DNA from: UBA1268 sp965662325
GTDB lineage: Bacteria; Planctomycetota; Planctomycetia; Pirellulales; UBA1268
Assembly (NCBI GenBank): GCA_965662325.1
Contig: CBFIHW010000001.1
Span: 1 to 64,000, forward strand
DNA length: 64,000 nucleotides
Reading direction: 5' to 3'
The position numbers and the translations under genes are program-made. The notes beneath the pieces were generated by a model, which had not been told where the DNA came from, ran no database searches, and was given only the letters and a program-made list of their open reading frames with translations. Positions 44,527 through 55,100 of this stretch are shown here, in pieces; within the stretch, counting starts at the first letter, position 1; each line of letters starts with the position of its first letter.

Positions 44527-45000
44527 ATGGTCATCGAATTACTAACACTGGTGGCCGCAATGTTGGCTACAGGAATTGAGACAGCATTTGTACCAAGTGA
44601 TGGCGGGGGAGGAGAATACTTGGTACGAGTCGAACCCGATCTGGTTTCAAGCCGAAGCCCTTACACCTTCACGAGTGATATTCCAGTTGATGAACGGGAT
44701 GTTCGAAGGGTATGTATTTATGTCGCGGATCACTGGCCGGCAGCTGTAGAACGAACAGTTATAGAAGCAGCGTCGCGTCCCAAAGCAACACCAGCTGGAA
44801 TTGCTATGGACGATGGAGATGCCAGCAGGATCATCTCTGATAAAGAAAATAAACCGTGGTCACTCTTGGTTGGTTCATTGATAGCACTTTTTCTTTCGCT
44901 TGGTTGCAACGCCTACCTTGGTGTTCTTCTTGGAGGCATGCGAATACGGTACCTGTCGTTGGTCCGAGAGCGTATTCCTGATGTCTCCGGGGCAGGGTAG
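44527..45000 (+). CDS. Small membrane protein of unknown function
   Basis: 157 residues, not recognised. There is a hydrophobic N-terminus (VIELLTLVAAMLATGIETAF) that may be a signal or anchor, a soluble middle with YTFTSDIPVDERDVRRVCIYV, and one clear transmembrane segment near the C-terminus (LLVGSLIALFLSLGCNAYLGVLLGG). GAGGA precedes ATG 44527, so it is probably translated. It follows the AI-2E-type permease by 64 bases and may be in its operon. The hairpin at its stop codon suggests the transcript ends here. Confidence 0.75.
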   Translation: MVIELLTLVAAMLATGIETAFVPSDGGGGEYLVRVEPDLVSSRSPYTFTSDIPVDERDVRRVCIYVADHWPAAVERTVIEAASRPKATPAGIAMDDGDASRIISDKENKPWSLLVGSLIALFLSLGCNAYLGVLLGGMRIRYLSLVRERIPDVSGAG

Positions 45001-45034
45001 CACACCCCCCTGCCGTCGCTGGTTCGCTTTTTTT
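44991..45034 (+). terminator. Probable terminator after the small membrane protein
   Basis: GGCAGGG (44991-44997) pairs with CCCTGCC (45008-45014), with extra C-richness extending the stem, and seven Ts lie at 45028-45034. The 13-base gap between stem and T-run is longer than canonical. Confidence 0.45.
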
Positions 45035-45106
45035 ATCTAGATGCTGCGGCAGAACTGAACTCCATTGATGTGTCTATTCTGCATTGGCAAAAAAGTGTTC
45101 AGCAAA

Positions 45107-48100
45107 TCAACAAGACTCTGGCGGTAGAGTAATGTCTACTGTTCCGTCAGCTGAGATTTCTTTTGAACCAAGAGTACGAACGGTTGCTTTCGCTTCCCGA
45201 AAGAGCGTGGCCACGTGAGCATGGCACGTGAGAACCACCATTTGGTGATCACCGTTGCGATCATTCATGAATTCAACAAGAGTGCGTGATGCGGCTTTGG
45301 CCCGTTGATCATCAAAGTTAACCAAGGCGTCGTCCATAACCACAGGAAGTGTAATGCCTTGTTCGTGCAGGTCACGTACGAGGGCGAGTCGCAGAGCGAG
45401 AAAAACCTGTTCTCGAGTGCCTCGGCTGAGTCGTTCCGGGTTCCAGATCGAACCAGCAGCGTCATGGACATCAAGCCGGGCTTCATCAGCCGCCGTAGTG
45501 ATCTGAACGTATCGGCCCTCTGTAAGTCGAGCAAGCCAGTGAGACGCTTCAATAAGTGCAGCGGGTTGGTGGTGCCTCGCCACTTCCGCACGGGTGCGTT
45601 CTAAAAGTTCGCAAGTACATTTGAGCAGAGAAATACGTTGATCATGTGCTGCTATTTGTGCATCAACTACAGCAACTTGATGCTGAATACTTTCCGGACC
45701 ATTGTTTTTTTCGACCAGTTCGATTTCTTTCTCAATTTCGGCAATTCTGCCCTTCTGAACACGAAGGTTTTCGCGTAGTTCTTTTGTTGCGGTTTCAGCA
45801 TCAGACAGTCGCTCTTCGAGAGAAATTTCAGAAGATTGCTCGATCCATGTGTCAAGTAGGCTCGGGTCTTCGAATCGACTCCTACCGTCTTGCCACGTTC
45901 GCTCTGCGATACGAGTCTTTTCCGTAAGCTCGTCAAAGTATGGCCGCCGATCAGTCTTTGAGAGAAATATTTCTTCAGTTTTAGCATCCCATCGTTCGAG
46001 CCTCGCTTTGAGTGTGCGGTCGCATACCTTGAGTTGGCGAATTGCCTGCCGATGGCGAATCCTCGCCCTTTCGAGCTTGCGGGCACATGTTTTTTGTCGT
46101 TCGTGGAGTTGCCGCTGCTTGTTCATAAGGTCATCGAGTTGCTGAAGTTGATCGAGTGAAGTGCCTTCTGGCACGAGTTCACACTCAACAAGGATTGCTT
46201 CAATTCGTCTCGAAGCAGCAGCTAATTCTTCACGTTTATGACGAGCCTCGTCAGAGAGTCGCCGTCGGTCGTCGTCGAGCGTAAGGAGTTCGTGGCGGTG
46301 TGTGCCAATACGCCAGACTTCAGAAGGGCTTAAGGTGCTAGGTAGTCCTCTATGCTCAAGAGATTTCTGCCAGCGAGCAACGCTTTTCTTTCGTCGACTG
46401 AGAGCTATCTTTAATTTCTCCCTAGCTTTGGAGATGCGATCCCTGTGGCCGCGAAGGACTCCATCGTAGCTTGCCATGTGTTCCAGCCGAATGATTTCAG
46501 CGTCTGCCCGTGCGGCCTGTCGCTCGAGATTGGTTTGTCTCGCATCAGCGAATTCTGGCTGTGAATCATGCACCTCTGTACTGGAATATGAGTACTGACT
46601 TGAGGGTTTTGAGATTATGGTATCGAGTGTTTCGCATTGAGTGGAAATATCTTTGTACTGCTTTTGTGCAAGTGCGTGCTGGCGACGTGTTTCTCCAAGC
46701 CGTGCTCCGGAGGATTTGTCAAGCGTCCAGGTCATGACAGAGGCCACACCGGTGCCTGCCAGACCAAGTGCCGCGATGACGTAAGCAAGAGGGCCAGTTA
46801 CAACTGATGGCAACAGAAGGCCGGATAGCAGCATTCCGGCTCCAACAACAAAAATGCTGCCGAGCCCAAGCAACCAGCTTAATGGCATTACCTGGCTGGC
46901 AAGTTGTTTGCCCATTTCCTGTTCAAGTTGTGTGATCGTCTGGTGCAGTTCATTCATTCGTTCCCCCGCATTCATCCGTTTACGGATTGCCGCAGACTGT
47001 TCTGTAGCTGCTTCAACAGCAGCAGTGAGAGTTGAGCCGCTGAGTGCTGCTCCATCTTTGTCAAATTGTCGCTCAGCTTTCGCGAGTTCTGACCGTGCTC
47101 GGGCAACCTGCTTGCGAGCAGAAGCGACTGCCCGAGACGCACGTTTACAGTTACGTGCCCTATTGCGTAGCGGGCCGAATGAAAGCGAGAGCCCCTCAGG
47201 TAATACAACAGCCATGCCGACGTCGGTGGTTAGTGGATCCTCAACCGAGATGACTTTTGTGAGTCCGCAGAGTCCGATCTGTTCCCCAAAACGGCGGGCT
47301 GCAAGCCTTGCATGAGCCTCGGTTCGAGTAACGTCGGCGACAAGTCGCTCTACATGCGAACGATCCTCTAGGAGACTCTGTATTTCAACACGTTTTTTCC
47401 AGATGGCGGTCTTGGTGTCATGGCTGGCGAGTTCTCGGGCCAGTCTCCTTCTCTCATTCAATCGCTTTTTGACAACACGTGAGACCTGCTTTCGCTTTTT
47501 TGTATCGTGTTGCCACCCATCGAAGTCAGGGTGCACCAAAGCAACCTTTTTGAGTGACTCGAGTTCGTCAGAGAGTCTTTGCCATGCGTGTCGTAACTGG
47601 CTTGTTGGCAGAGCGTCACGTGCAAGGCTTTCTGTAGCAGCGGCTCTTGTCACAGCTTTTTCAAGGTTTGTTATTTCTCGTCTGACTTTGGTGTGCTCAA
47701 TGAACAGGTCTCCAACATAATATTTAGATTGTGTGTCACTTTCGGCTTTCTGTAGCTCATCTCGTTTTTCGATAAGAAGTTGCCGCGGTGTCTTTTCGCT
47801 GTCTCCTTGTGCAAGTCGTTGAAGGGCTTCTTCGATCTGCCTAATAGTTCTTGCCACTTGTGATCTATCAAGACCATTTGCGAGTTCATATAACCGACTC
47901 CCACACCCTTCCGGTGCAAGCGTGCGAAGTTCATGGAGTTCGTCAAGCCCAAAGGCCATGACGTTTGTGAATGTGGCTTCGTCAATATCGCCCACGATGT
48001 CCTGAAGATAGATGCGTTGATCATCCGTGTGGGCTCCATCAAGTTGCTCTACAGTGATACTGTCTCCCTCGTCACCACCGAGCCCAACGATGTCATCTTC

Positions 48101-48418
48101 GTAACTTTCTCTTGTGAGTGCTGCGATGCCCGGTCCCTCGTGGCGGCGTTCAATGATGAAACGATGACGTTCTCGTTTGCCTCGAGGGCCTTTTCCTGTG
48201 ACAACAACGAGTCGGCCGCAACAAGGAACTTTTGGATCAAGAACACCTCTTCTAAATAATCCCTCGAACCCAAAGAACACAGCTCGGATGAACTCGAGTA
48301 ATGAGGTTTTGCCGATTTCATTTGTGCCGTGAATAACTTCGATACCCTGACCAAGGTCTTTTAGGCTGACCTGTTGCAGTCCTCCGAAGCGTTCAATCTC
48401 AAGTCGCTCAATGTGCAT
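45107..48418 (-). CDS. YhaN/SbcC-like ATPase with a membrane hairpin
   Basis: 1103 residues of the SMC/Rad50-like YhaN group. N-terminal ATPase lobe: MHIERLEIERFGGLQQVSL, Walker A HGTNEIGKTSLLEFIRAVF (G-x-N-E-x-G-K-T/S). Long Arg/Glu-rich coiled coils are broken at residues about 505-565 by two transmembrane segments (SWLLGLGSIFVVGAGMLLSG and PLAYVIAALGLAGTGVASVM) where SbcC/Rad50 would have a CxxC zinc hook. C-terminal lobe: signature LSRGTREQVFLALRLALV, Walker B LPVVMDDALVNFDD and a switch His (VVLTCHAHV). It lies 75 bases after the SbcD-like gene, so the pair mirrors sbcDC. A membrane-tethered DNA-handling role is inference. Confidence 0.9.
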   Translation of the reverse strand: MHIERLEIERFGGLQQVSLKDLGQGIEVIHGTNEIGKTSLLEFIRAVFFGFEGLFRRGVLDPKVPCCGRLVVVTGKGPRGKRERHRFIIERRHEGPGIAALTRESYEDDIVGLGGDEGDSITVEQLDGAHTDDQRIYLQDIVGDIDEATFTNVMAFGLDELHELRTLAPEGCGSRLYELANGLDRSQVARTIRQIEEALQRLAQGDSEKTPRQLLIEKRDELQKAESDTQSKYYVGDLFIEHTKVRREITNLEKAVTRAAATESLARDALPTSQLRHAWQRLSDELESLKKVALVHPDFDGWQHDTKKRKQVSRVVKKRLNERRRLARELASHDTKTAIWKKRVEIQSLLEDRSHVERLVADVTRTEAHARLAARRFGEQIGLCGLTKVISVEDPLTTDVGMAVVLPEGLSLSFGPLRNRARNCKRASRAVASARKQVARARSELAKAERQFDKDGAALSGSTLTAAVEAATEQSAAIRKRMNAGERMNELHQTITQLEQEMGKQLASQVMPLSWLLGLGSIFVVGAGMLLSGLLLPSVVTGPLAYVIAALGLAGTGVASVMTWTLDKSSGARLGETRRQHALAQKQYKDISTQCETLDTIISKPSSQYSYSSTEVHDSQPEFADARQTNLERQAARADAEIIRLEHMASYDGVLRGHRDRISKAREKLKIALSRRKKSVARWQKSLEHRGLPSTLSPSEVWRIGTHRHELLTLDDDRRRLSDEARHKREELAAASRRIEAILVECELVPEGTSLDQLQQLDDLMNKQRQLHERQKTCARKLERARIRHRQAIRQLKVCDRTLKARLERWDAKTEEIFLSKTDRRPYFDELTEKTRIAERTWQDGRSRFEDPSLLDTWIEQSSEISLEERLSDAETATKELRENLRVQKGRIAEIEKEIELVEKNNGPESIQHQVAVVDAQIAAHDQRISLLKCTCELLERTRAEVARHHQPAALIEASHWLARLTEGRYVQITTAADEARLDVHDAAGSIWNPERLSRGTREQVFLALRLALVRDLHEQGITLPVVMDDALVNFDDQRAKAASRTLVEFMNDRNGDHQMVVLTCHAHVATLFREAKATVRTLGSKEISADGTVDITLPPESC

Positions 48419-48493
48419 GAATAAGGTTCCTTGAAGGTAGTCGCGTTGGCGTTCTACTCACCTTTCCTTGGTGATTGCATCTTTTTTGCTCTT

Positions 48494-49705
48494 TTATTCA
48501 CTTTCGAGAAGTTCAAGTGCCAGCCAGCCAGCTTCACGTTGGTCCGTTGTTCCGGGAGACGCAGCTTCGGCCTCTGTCACCAAGTCGGCGAGAGCAGATG
48601 TGAAAGAGTTGCTCGCACCCGGACGTCCTCCAGAACGGTTGCGTCCAAGGGCCGCAAGTGGTTCTTTAACGTCAGCAGAGATACTTTGTATCCAAATAGT
48701 AGGAGATGCCGCGGCACAACGTTCACGGAGAATCCTTTTTGTCTCCGGGGCAATTTCATTGACCTCTAGCCGTCGGGTGATACTGGTGCCGCATGCTATT
48801 TGGCAGTCTAATATGATAAGTGGATTCCCTGCTATTACTTCGTCGCCTTCTGGCACGACGGTACCCAGCAAATCCTGACAGGCTTCCCAGAGGAGTTGGG
48901 AGAGTGCTTCATGGTCCTCATCAGCTGATTCGATATGAATGGTTCGCCAGATAACCTCACTTACTGGAAGTTGTTTCCACTGATCAACTGTGCATTTATT
49001 TCCCAAACGAGAATTATTGTCACCATCAGCTTGTGGTTTGTAGAACGTAAGCCCATAGCAACCAGTGTTCAGTGAGTCCGTTTGGCGACGTGATTGAATA
49101 CTCGGAAGTGGAAGAACATGATGAGGCAGTGAAGAAGGGGATTTCGTTGCCCAGATAGCTAACGTGCTAGGCTGCGACAAATGACTTGACGATAGAAATG
49201 ATGTCACGTCATTGGCCAGGCGCGTATCCGAGCCAACAATGATTTGCCGATGGAGGGGCTCAAATGAACTCTGAGCAGCGATCCTCTCGACATCTGCTTC
49301 ATTAGAAACAGCCCACAGTTCAACGGTTGTAGAACGAATAGTTTGGGTCCAGGGGCGGAGAGAGCTGGCAAAAGAGAGCCCTTTCGGTTCCCCCAGCATG
49401 CGTAGGAATTCCTGGCCATCAGCTGGATTTGTTGTCACCCAGAGCGTCTCGCAATCGTGGTCAGCAGCCTGGATAATCAAACGACGCAATGCAATGAGTT
49501 GTGCTGGACTCACACGAGTGGGGTCCACGATTGATCCACAGAGAACAATTCCTTGAACCTGTGATTCAATTGCAAGGTGGTATGTCTTTTCGAGCGTTTT
49601 TAGAGGTGCTCCACGGAGTCTGGCTGCGAGTGATTGAGGCATGTCGTCGGGTTCAGCAATCGCTTCGTCAATTGCTGGATTACCGATAAAGAGCAGATCG
49701 AACAT
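48494..49705 (-). CDS. SbcD-like protein lacking the nuclease metal ligands
   Basis: 403 residues that align by pattern with SbcD/Mre11-like DNA-repair exonucleases of the YhaN-partner type: N-terminus FDLLFIGNPAID where H-x-(A/S)-D-x-H is expected, QSLAARLRGAPLKTLEKTYHLAIE, IVLCGSIVDP for AGDIFD, LWVTTNPADG for AGNHD, and LAIWATK ... HHVLPLPSIQSR for ALGHIH ... YPGSPQGR. The C-terminal region (VSEVIWRTIHIESADEDHEALSQLL, then TRRLEVNE) matches the family cap. Almost all metal-binding Asp/His/Asn residues are replaced, so nuclease activity is not expected. A strong AAGGAGGAG fixes ATG 49705. Partner of the YhaN-like ATPase downstream. Confidence 0.75.
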   Translation of the reverse strand: MFDLLFIGNPAIDEAIAEPDDMPQSLAARLRGAPLKTLEKTYHLAIESQVQGIVLCGSIVDPTRVSPAQLIALRRLIIQAADHDCETLWVTTNPADGQEFLRMLGEPKGLSFASSLRPWTQTIRSTTVELWAVSNEADVERIAAQSSFEPLHRQIIVGSDTRLANDVTSFLSSSHLSQPSTLAIWATKSPSSLPHHVLPLPSIQSRRQTDSLNTGCYGLTFYKPQADGDNNSRLGNKCTVDQWKQLPVSEVIWRTIHIESADEDHEALSQLLWEACQDLLGTVVPEGDEVIAGNPLIILDCQIACGTSITRRLEVNEIAPETKRILRERCAAASPTIWIQSISADVKEPLAALGRNRSGGRPGASNSFTSALADLVTEAEAASPGTTDQREAGWLALELLESE

Positions 49706-49863
49706 GGTCTCCTCCTTTCTTAGTAGGGCGAGCGTTGTCGTCGACGCGCGACACGCTCACAAAAAGGCGTGAGTCGCGTAACCGGTTAGCGTCGCTAATC
49801 TTTACGTGGTTTACCTGGTCTGCCAGTCCGCTAGGGACTGTACCGGCAATCCGCTGAATTCCG

Positions 49864-50697
49864 CTACTGCAAAAGAGGTGGCTGGTGTGCAAATGCTTCG
49901 GCTGCCGCCTTGCACCAGTCTTTTTCAGCCTGAGATGGTCCCAGAACGGCCAAAATTCGGCCGCGATGGAGTACTCCTTTCTCAATTATTGTCGGGAAAA
50001 AATAGCTTTTCAGCACGTGTTGATGTGCTGCTGGGCTATGACAAGCTTTGGCAGGTGTGGATGTCAACGCCGTGTGATGAATTTCGTCACTGCGGGTAAA
50101 CAATGCAATGGTGTGTTCAAAGCATGCAAGTTGGAATACAAAACATTGGACCAGTACGGTTTGGCCGGTGTTTTGGCTCCAGTACTCACGCGATCCTAGT
50201 GTCTCTCGTTCCCACTGGAATGAGTTATTCGACCATCTTCCTGTTTGCGCTGATGTTGCCAGGAATGAACATTCAACGGCAAGACATCCATCACTTTTCT
50301 CTCTGAGTGTCTCGCTGGAGAGAATGAGTTCTGCTGTAATCGAATTATCTATATCATTCGATGGGCACCACGTACTCTGAAGTCTCCATAAGCCGCTAGT
50401 TTTTAATTTCCGGGCATCGTTAACTGCATAGACACCAGTAGCGTCATTCCCCCGGAGCCAACCATCACTGAACGTAAGAGACTGTTTGGGAAGACAGATT
50501 CCAAGTATGGAAATCGAGGAGTCACCAGACTTTATGGATATGCCCGAGCCTGGTTTTGCTAAATCCAATTGAGTTGTCAGTGACCCAAGTTTGTGTGTCC
50601 ATTTCTCACGATTAGCCCGCAAATTGTCTTCTGACTCGCTCGTGTCAGAAGTCCAATTTTGTTTTGACTGAGACTGAGATGGAGACTCGATTTTCAT
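49864..50697 (-). CDS. Protein of unknown function upstream of the SbcD/YhaN-like pair
   Basis: About 277 residues, not recognised. Likely start ATG 50697, with TTG 50721 also open. The first 40 residues are polar (SQSQSKQNWTSDTSESEDN). The rest alternates short beta-like stretches (SISILGICLPKQSLTF, GLWRLQSTWCP, AELILSSETLREK) with a cysteine-rich middle (LVQCFVFQLACFEHTIALFTRSDEIHH). The C-terminus reads VLHRGRILAVLGPSQAEKDWCKAAAEAFAHQPPLLQ, with no signal peptide or membrane helix. Same strand as the SbcD-like gene, about 160 bases upstream. It may belong to that system, but nothing in the sequence proves it. Confidence 0.65.
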   Translation of the reverse strand: MKIESPSQSQSKQNWTSDTSESEDNLRANREKWTHKLGSLTTQLDLAKPGSGISIKSGDSSISILGICLPKQSLTFSDGWLRGNDATGVYAVNDARKLKTSGLWRLQSTWCPSNDIDNSITAELILSSETLREKSDGCLAVECSFLATSAQTGRWSNNSFQWERETLGSREYWSQNTGQTVLVQCFVFQLACFEHTIALFTRSDEIHHTALTSTPAKACHSPAAHQHVLKSYFFPTIIEKGVLHRGRILAVLGPSQAEKDWCKAAAEAFAHQPPLLQ

Positions 50698-50721
50698 GAT
50701 GGAGAATGTGTCTGCTGGCAA

Positions 50722-51050
50722 GGGAATGGAGCAGGAGTGGCCAATAGTGCTGCATATGTCGAATTGTTATTCATCGGAATGTTGTTATACACGGTTCGTG
50801 GTTCTTTTGTTGTTTTTCAAGAGGTCCTCGAAAAGGCTACGTCTGCCATGTGGTGCTCCCAAGGAATCAATATGTTTTTTGCGATTGTGCTGCAACGTAT
50901 TTGTTTCGCGGGTCATTGCAATCTGGTGTTTGAGCCGCAGGAGTGAACCCACTACGAGTAGGGGCTTTACTGAATCTCAATGAAGTTGTCTGGTGGGTTG
51001 GCTTTTTATAAATAAACTTTTTTCAAAGACGTCCATCATAGAGTGAGCAA
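50722..51050. other. Divergent intergenic region
   Basis: About 330 bases between the minus-strand trio and the phosphatase gene; should carry divergent promoters. A short frame reading through it on the plus strand has no start signal and unconvincing composition. No clear operator or RNA structure seen. Confidence 0.4.
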
Positions 51051-51884
51051 ATGAATATTCCCTCGGAAATAATTGCGTTAGAACGGCTGAATGAGTATGG
51101 CGAGTTTGCAGAGGTTGCGGCACGCGCAGGAGGTGACGTGCTTCGCGACTGGCGCGGACGATTTGCTGTTTCAACGAAGGGGCCAAGAGATCTTGTCACT
51201 GAGGCGGATCTTGCTTCTCAGAAAACAATCCGTGAAATTCTTTTGAGTAGATTTCCAGATCATGGCTTCATTGGAGAAGAGGGTGTTCAGGATTCGGCCA
51301 ATTCTTCACTGCGTTGGATGGTGGACCCGCTCGACGGTACAAGCAATTACGTTCATGGATTTCCAGCTTATTGTGTTTCAGTCGCGCTGGCCTATCATGA
51401 TGAAATTCTAGCTGGAGCGATTTATGATCCGGTTGCAGATGAGTGCTTCACAGCCATTCGTGGTGGTGGAGCTCGACTTGAAAACACGGTTCTCCGAACT
51501 TCGGATCCACTACATCTTTCCGATGCTCTTGTCGCAGTGAGTTTTCCGCCGGACGTAGATTGTGAGTCACTTGCAGTGGCTGACTTCCTCTCGATTGTGC
51601 CACATGTCCATTCCGTACGCAGGACTGGTTCCACTGCAATCAATTTGGCGTATTTGGCGGCAGGCAGACTTGATGGCTTCTGGGTGCGTCGAATTGCTTG
51701 CTGGGATGTGGCTGCTGGGTTGTTGATTGCTGCAGAGGCAGGGGCGGTTGTGGTCCCTTGTCGTCACCCAGAAGATTCCTATGAACCTCCGGCTCAGGCA
51801 ACCGTTTCGTTGGATCGTCCGGCATTTGTTGCTGCCGCCAATCAACGGGTTGCCACCGGGCTTCATGATCTCCTCACTGGGTAA
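51051..51884 (+). CDS. Inositol-monophosphatase-family phosphatase
   Basis: 277 residues of the Mg-dependent, Li-sensitive phosphatase family. Metal site motifs: IGEEG (Glu), VDPLDGTSNYVHGFP (D-P-x-D-G-T) and CWDVAAGLLIAAEAGAVV (W-D-x-A-A-G). DLVTEADLASQKTIREIL matches the start of the fold. Substrates in bacteria include inositol-1-phosphate, histidinol phosphate and PAP; context does not decide between them. The next gene starts about 240 bases downstream. Confidence 0.93.
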   Translation: MNIPSEIIALERLNEYGEFAEVAARAGGDVLRDWRGRFAVSTKGPRDLVTEADLASQKTIREILLSRFPDHGFIGEEGVQDSANSSLRWMVDPLDGTSNYVHGFPAYCVSVALAYHDEILAGAIYDPVADECFTAIRGGGARLENTVLRTSDPLHLSDALVAVSFPPDVDCESLAVADFLSIVPHVHSVRRTGSTAINLAYLAAGRLDGFWVRRIACWDVAAGLLIAAEAGAVVVPCRHPEDSYEPPAQATVSLDRPAFVAAANQRVATGLHDLLTG

Positions 51885-52125
51885 GAGTGCGCCGACAATA
51901 GCGTTCATGTCACTTATGCATGATTGATAGGCCTTGAACTCCTTGAAAAACGCGGTTTCGCTGGTCTTTGGGGTTCAAGTCGTTGTAGGGTGATAATAGG
52001 TAGAAGTTTGCGCAATCGTTAAAAACTACCATATGAATAGGTGTCTGGAGCATTTGTTTCACTGCACAAAAATGGGAAGTAGCAGGGCCTTGGCCACAGT
52101 CAGACGAATCACTGAGCGAAATGAC

Positions 52126-55100
52126 ATGTGCACAACTCACTCGCGAGTTGTTGTAAGTCGTTTGCTACTCACGCCGGTGTCCTCCTGCCTGTCTGTGGCC
52201 CAGCAATTTGTTGAGGTTTGTCTTCGTGTTTTTTTAGGGCTTCTGTTATTGGGAGGTTCATGTTTTGGAGAAGAGGCTCCTAGTGAACAGGAGGGGCCTG
52301 TGGCACGAGAAGTGAGACAAGTAGAACCGAGCCTGTATTACGTGGAGGATGACTTAGGTCGTTTGATTCCTGTTCCAGGATTTCGCTATCGAGACTTTGT
52401 AGACCTTGTCCGGTTGCGAGATGGTTTGCCAGCTCAGGCAGAGACGCCGGGAGTTGTCCTTGAGCAACTGCGAATGAAAGTACTCTTGCCGGCTCCAACC
52501 GGGAGCAACGTTACGCATGCTGACGTTGATGTGGAGTGTGTTGTCCGAAGTACTCGGCAAGGCTGGGGTATGCTGCCACTGAAACTCCCCGAACTTGTTC
52601 TTGCGGAGCCACCCGAAGTTGTTGGGAATGGTGAAGTTGTGGTCACGGTTGATCCATCACCAGGAGATAGCAATACCAACATCTCAGCGAACCAACCATC
52701 TCGTCGACAAGGTGCCTTCGAGTCACCATCCATCTTGGACAAAGGCTTCCTTGTCTGGATTAATGAGCAGAATGAAGGGCAGGAGATTGACCCAGTGAAG
52801 AGCCGCGAAGGTGGAAGGCCTCATACGATTGTGCTGAAAGGTCAGATTCCGGTGGACGTGTCGCTGGATCGTGATCAAATGAGATTTACTTTACCAGCTG
52901 CTACAGATTCAAAAATAACCATAGAAACGCAGCGACGCGGTCCTCTGGTCAAAATCAATGCTGGTGTTCTCACGCCTACCATACAACTGATCGACGGTGA
53001 GGACGATACAGCAGGTAGCGTCGTAGAGATTCGTGGTGCGGTAGGGCCGACACGACTCCAGTTAGAGGAGCCTCTCATAGGAAATGCTCCTGTTCGGCAG
53101 ATTGCTGAGTCCAAAGTTGAAAGTGTTGTTCGGGTAGATGGTCGATTGGCAAAGATAGAAGCCGAATTTACTCTAACGAATCTTGCCAAAAATGACGGTC
53201 TTTTTACTGTTCGGCTACCATCACGTTCAGTTGTTCGTTCAGTGGGAAGTGCCGCAAAAATACTCAGCCGTGGTGGCTCTCCTTCAAGGCCTCAAGTTGT
53301 CGTTCGGGTTGATACAACGAAAGATGGGAATGCTTCTTTTAAGCTTGTTTGTGAGCGAGCAATCGATACTTCGAGCGACGGTCCAATCGATGTTGGTGGT
53401 TTTTCTATTGACGAAATTCCACTATGGCGGCAATGGGGTCAGGTGAGTGTCTTTACTGATGAAGACTGGACTGTCGAGTGGGAGCCTCGATCCGGGAATA
53501 GACAAATTGATGCAACCGCAACTCTTTCACAGGAAGGGTTTGTCGCGGCATTTGCGTTTGACTCGCAGCCTATGGCACTGCCGTTAGAGGTGCTTCCGCG
53601 GAGAAGTCAATTAGTAGTGGAACCGGAATATATCTTCCACGTCACCAGAAACAGGTTGGAGCTATCGATTCGTTTGCAAGCTGTGGTTCGTGGTGTTGCA
53701 GCAAAGAAACTTGATATCTTGGCACCGGGTTGGAACATAGAGGGAGTTGGTCCCCCAGGTGTTGTTGATAGTGCATCTGTGTCAGAGTCTTCGGGGGTGG
53801 TTACTGTTCCATTTCTTAAGCCAATAGCCGGAGAGGTAGTGGTTGAACTGCAATGTAGCCGGCCACTCGATCCGGCTAGTGAGGAGGTGCAGTGGACCAC
53901 ACCTGTTCCAAAAGCTGATCTTGTTGGTCCTGCTAGTGTAGGAATTACTTCCGAAAGTGATATTGAAATCGTTCCAGATACGGAACGAATTGTAGGTATG
54001 AGTCGACAAGTTTTGTCACAGTTGAATAGCCCATCTGTTGATTTGTCGAGAATGTCGTATCGAGTTCAGGCCGATAAGGCGACTTTTGTGGCGACACGTC
54101 GTATTCTTGATCAACAGATTGATGCCTCAATTACAGCACAAGTGGATGTCGGTTTGCGTCAGGTGGTTGTCCAACAGGCAACCCGTATAAACGTAGCTCA
54201 TGTCCCGCTTCAATTCATTGAGTGGATGGTGCCTCAAAGTGTGGTTGAGACGGGTAGCATCGAGGCTCGCTTCAATGGCGAGTTATTGACCCCGGAAGTT
54301 ATTAGTAGATCATCTGGAATCGATGATTTGGGTGGAGACGAATTGATCAATAATGAACCGGGAGCAGGTGCTGAAAGCGATACCGCTGAGCGTTCTTGGC
54401 GTATTGTTCGGGTCCTATTACCCAATCCATTATTCGGGACTGCTGAACTTGTGACGCGGTATAGTCGACTCATACCGGAAATACCAGAAGAGGCAACAGT
54501 TCCGGTATCCATTCCTCTCCTGCTCCCAAAGGGTGCGGTTGTTGGTCGTCAATCAGTGACTCTTTCTTCTATCGAGGAATTGAATGTCGACGTTCGCGAC
54601 GACCGATGGAATCGAGAAGGGAATCTTCAAACAATTGGGCTCGGTAGAACATGGAACGCGTCGCAGGGGCAAGCAGCAATCGATATAGCAGTAAGCCAGA
54701 GTCAGAGGACTTCGCTTGGTGAAACTGTTGTAGAGGCGACCTGGGTGCGGACGACACTTCGGGGCCCAATGAGGACTGATCAATGGGCGCTTGCTGTGAC
54801 AAGTTCCTCTGATGCTTTGACACTTACCCTGCCAGTTTTAACGGAAGATGAAAATGGTGATGTGCTGGGTAATCGAATAGCGAGAGCCAGGGTTAATAAT
54901 TCACCGTGGAGTACCGCGGACGAGGCTACAGGACGAGTCAATCTCGACTTAGGTCAAACGAGAGGAACTCATCTTGTTGAAGTAGAAGTGCGTCAACCAC
55001 GAAAAGAGAGTTTATTGAACGGGGCGATCAAAGGGCTCGGTTGGGTCAACTTCCAGAGTTCTGTGATGCCATCATCCTCGCTGTATAGCCGTGTTGTCTG

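Noticed and set aside
50722..51050. Plus-strand frame 50696-50983 as a small gene
   Set aside because: Cys/Arg-rich composition with no start signal, and it overlaps the start of a better supported minus-strand gene.
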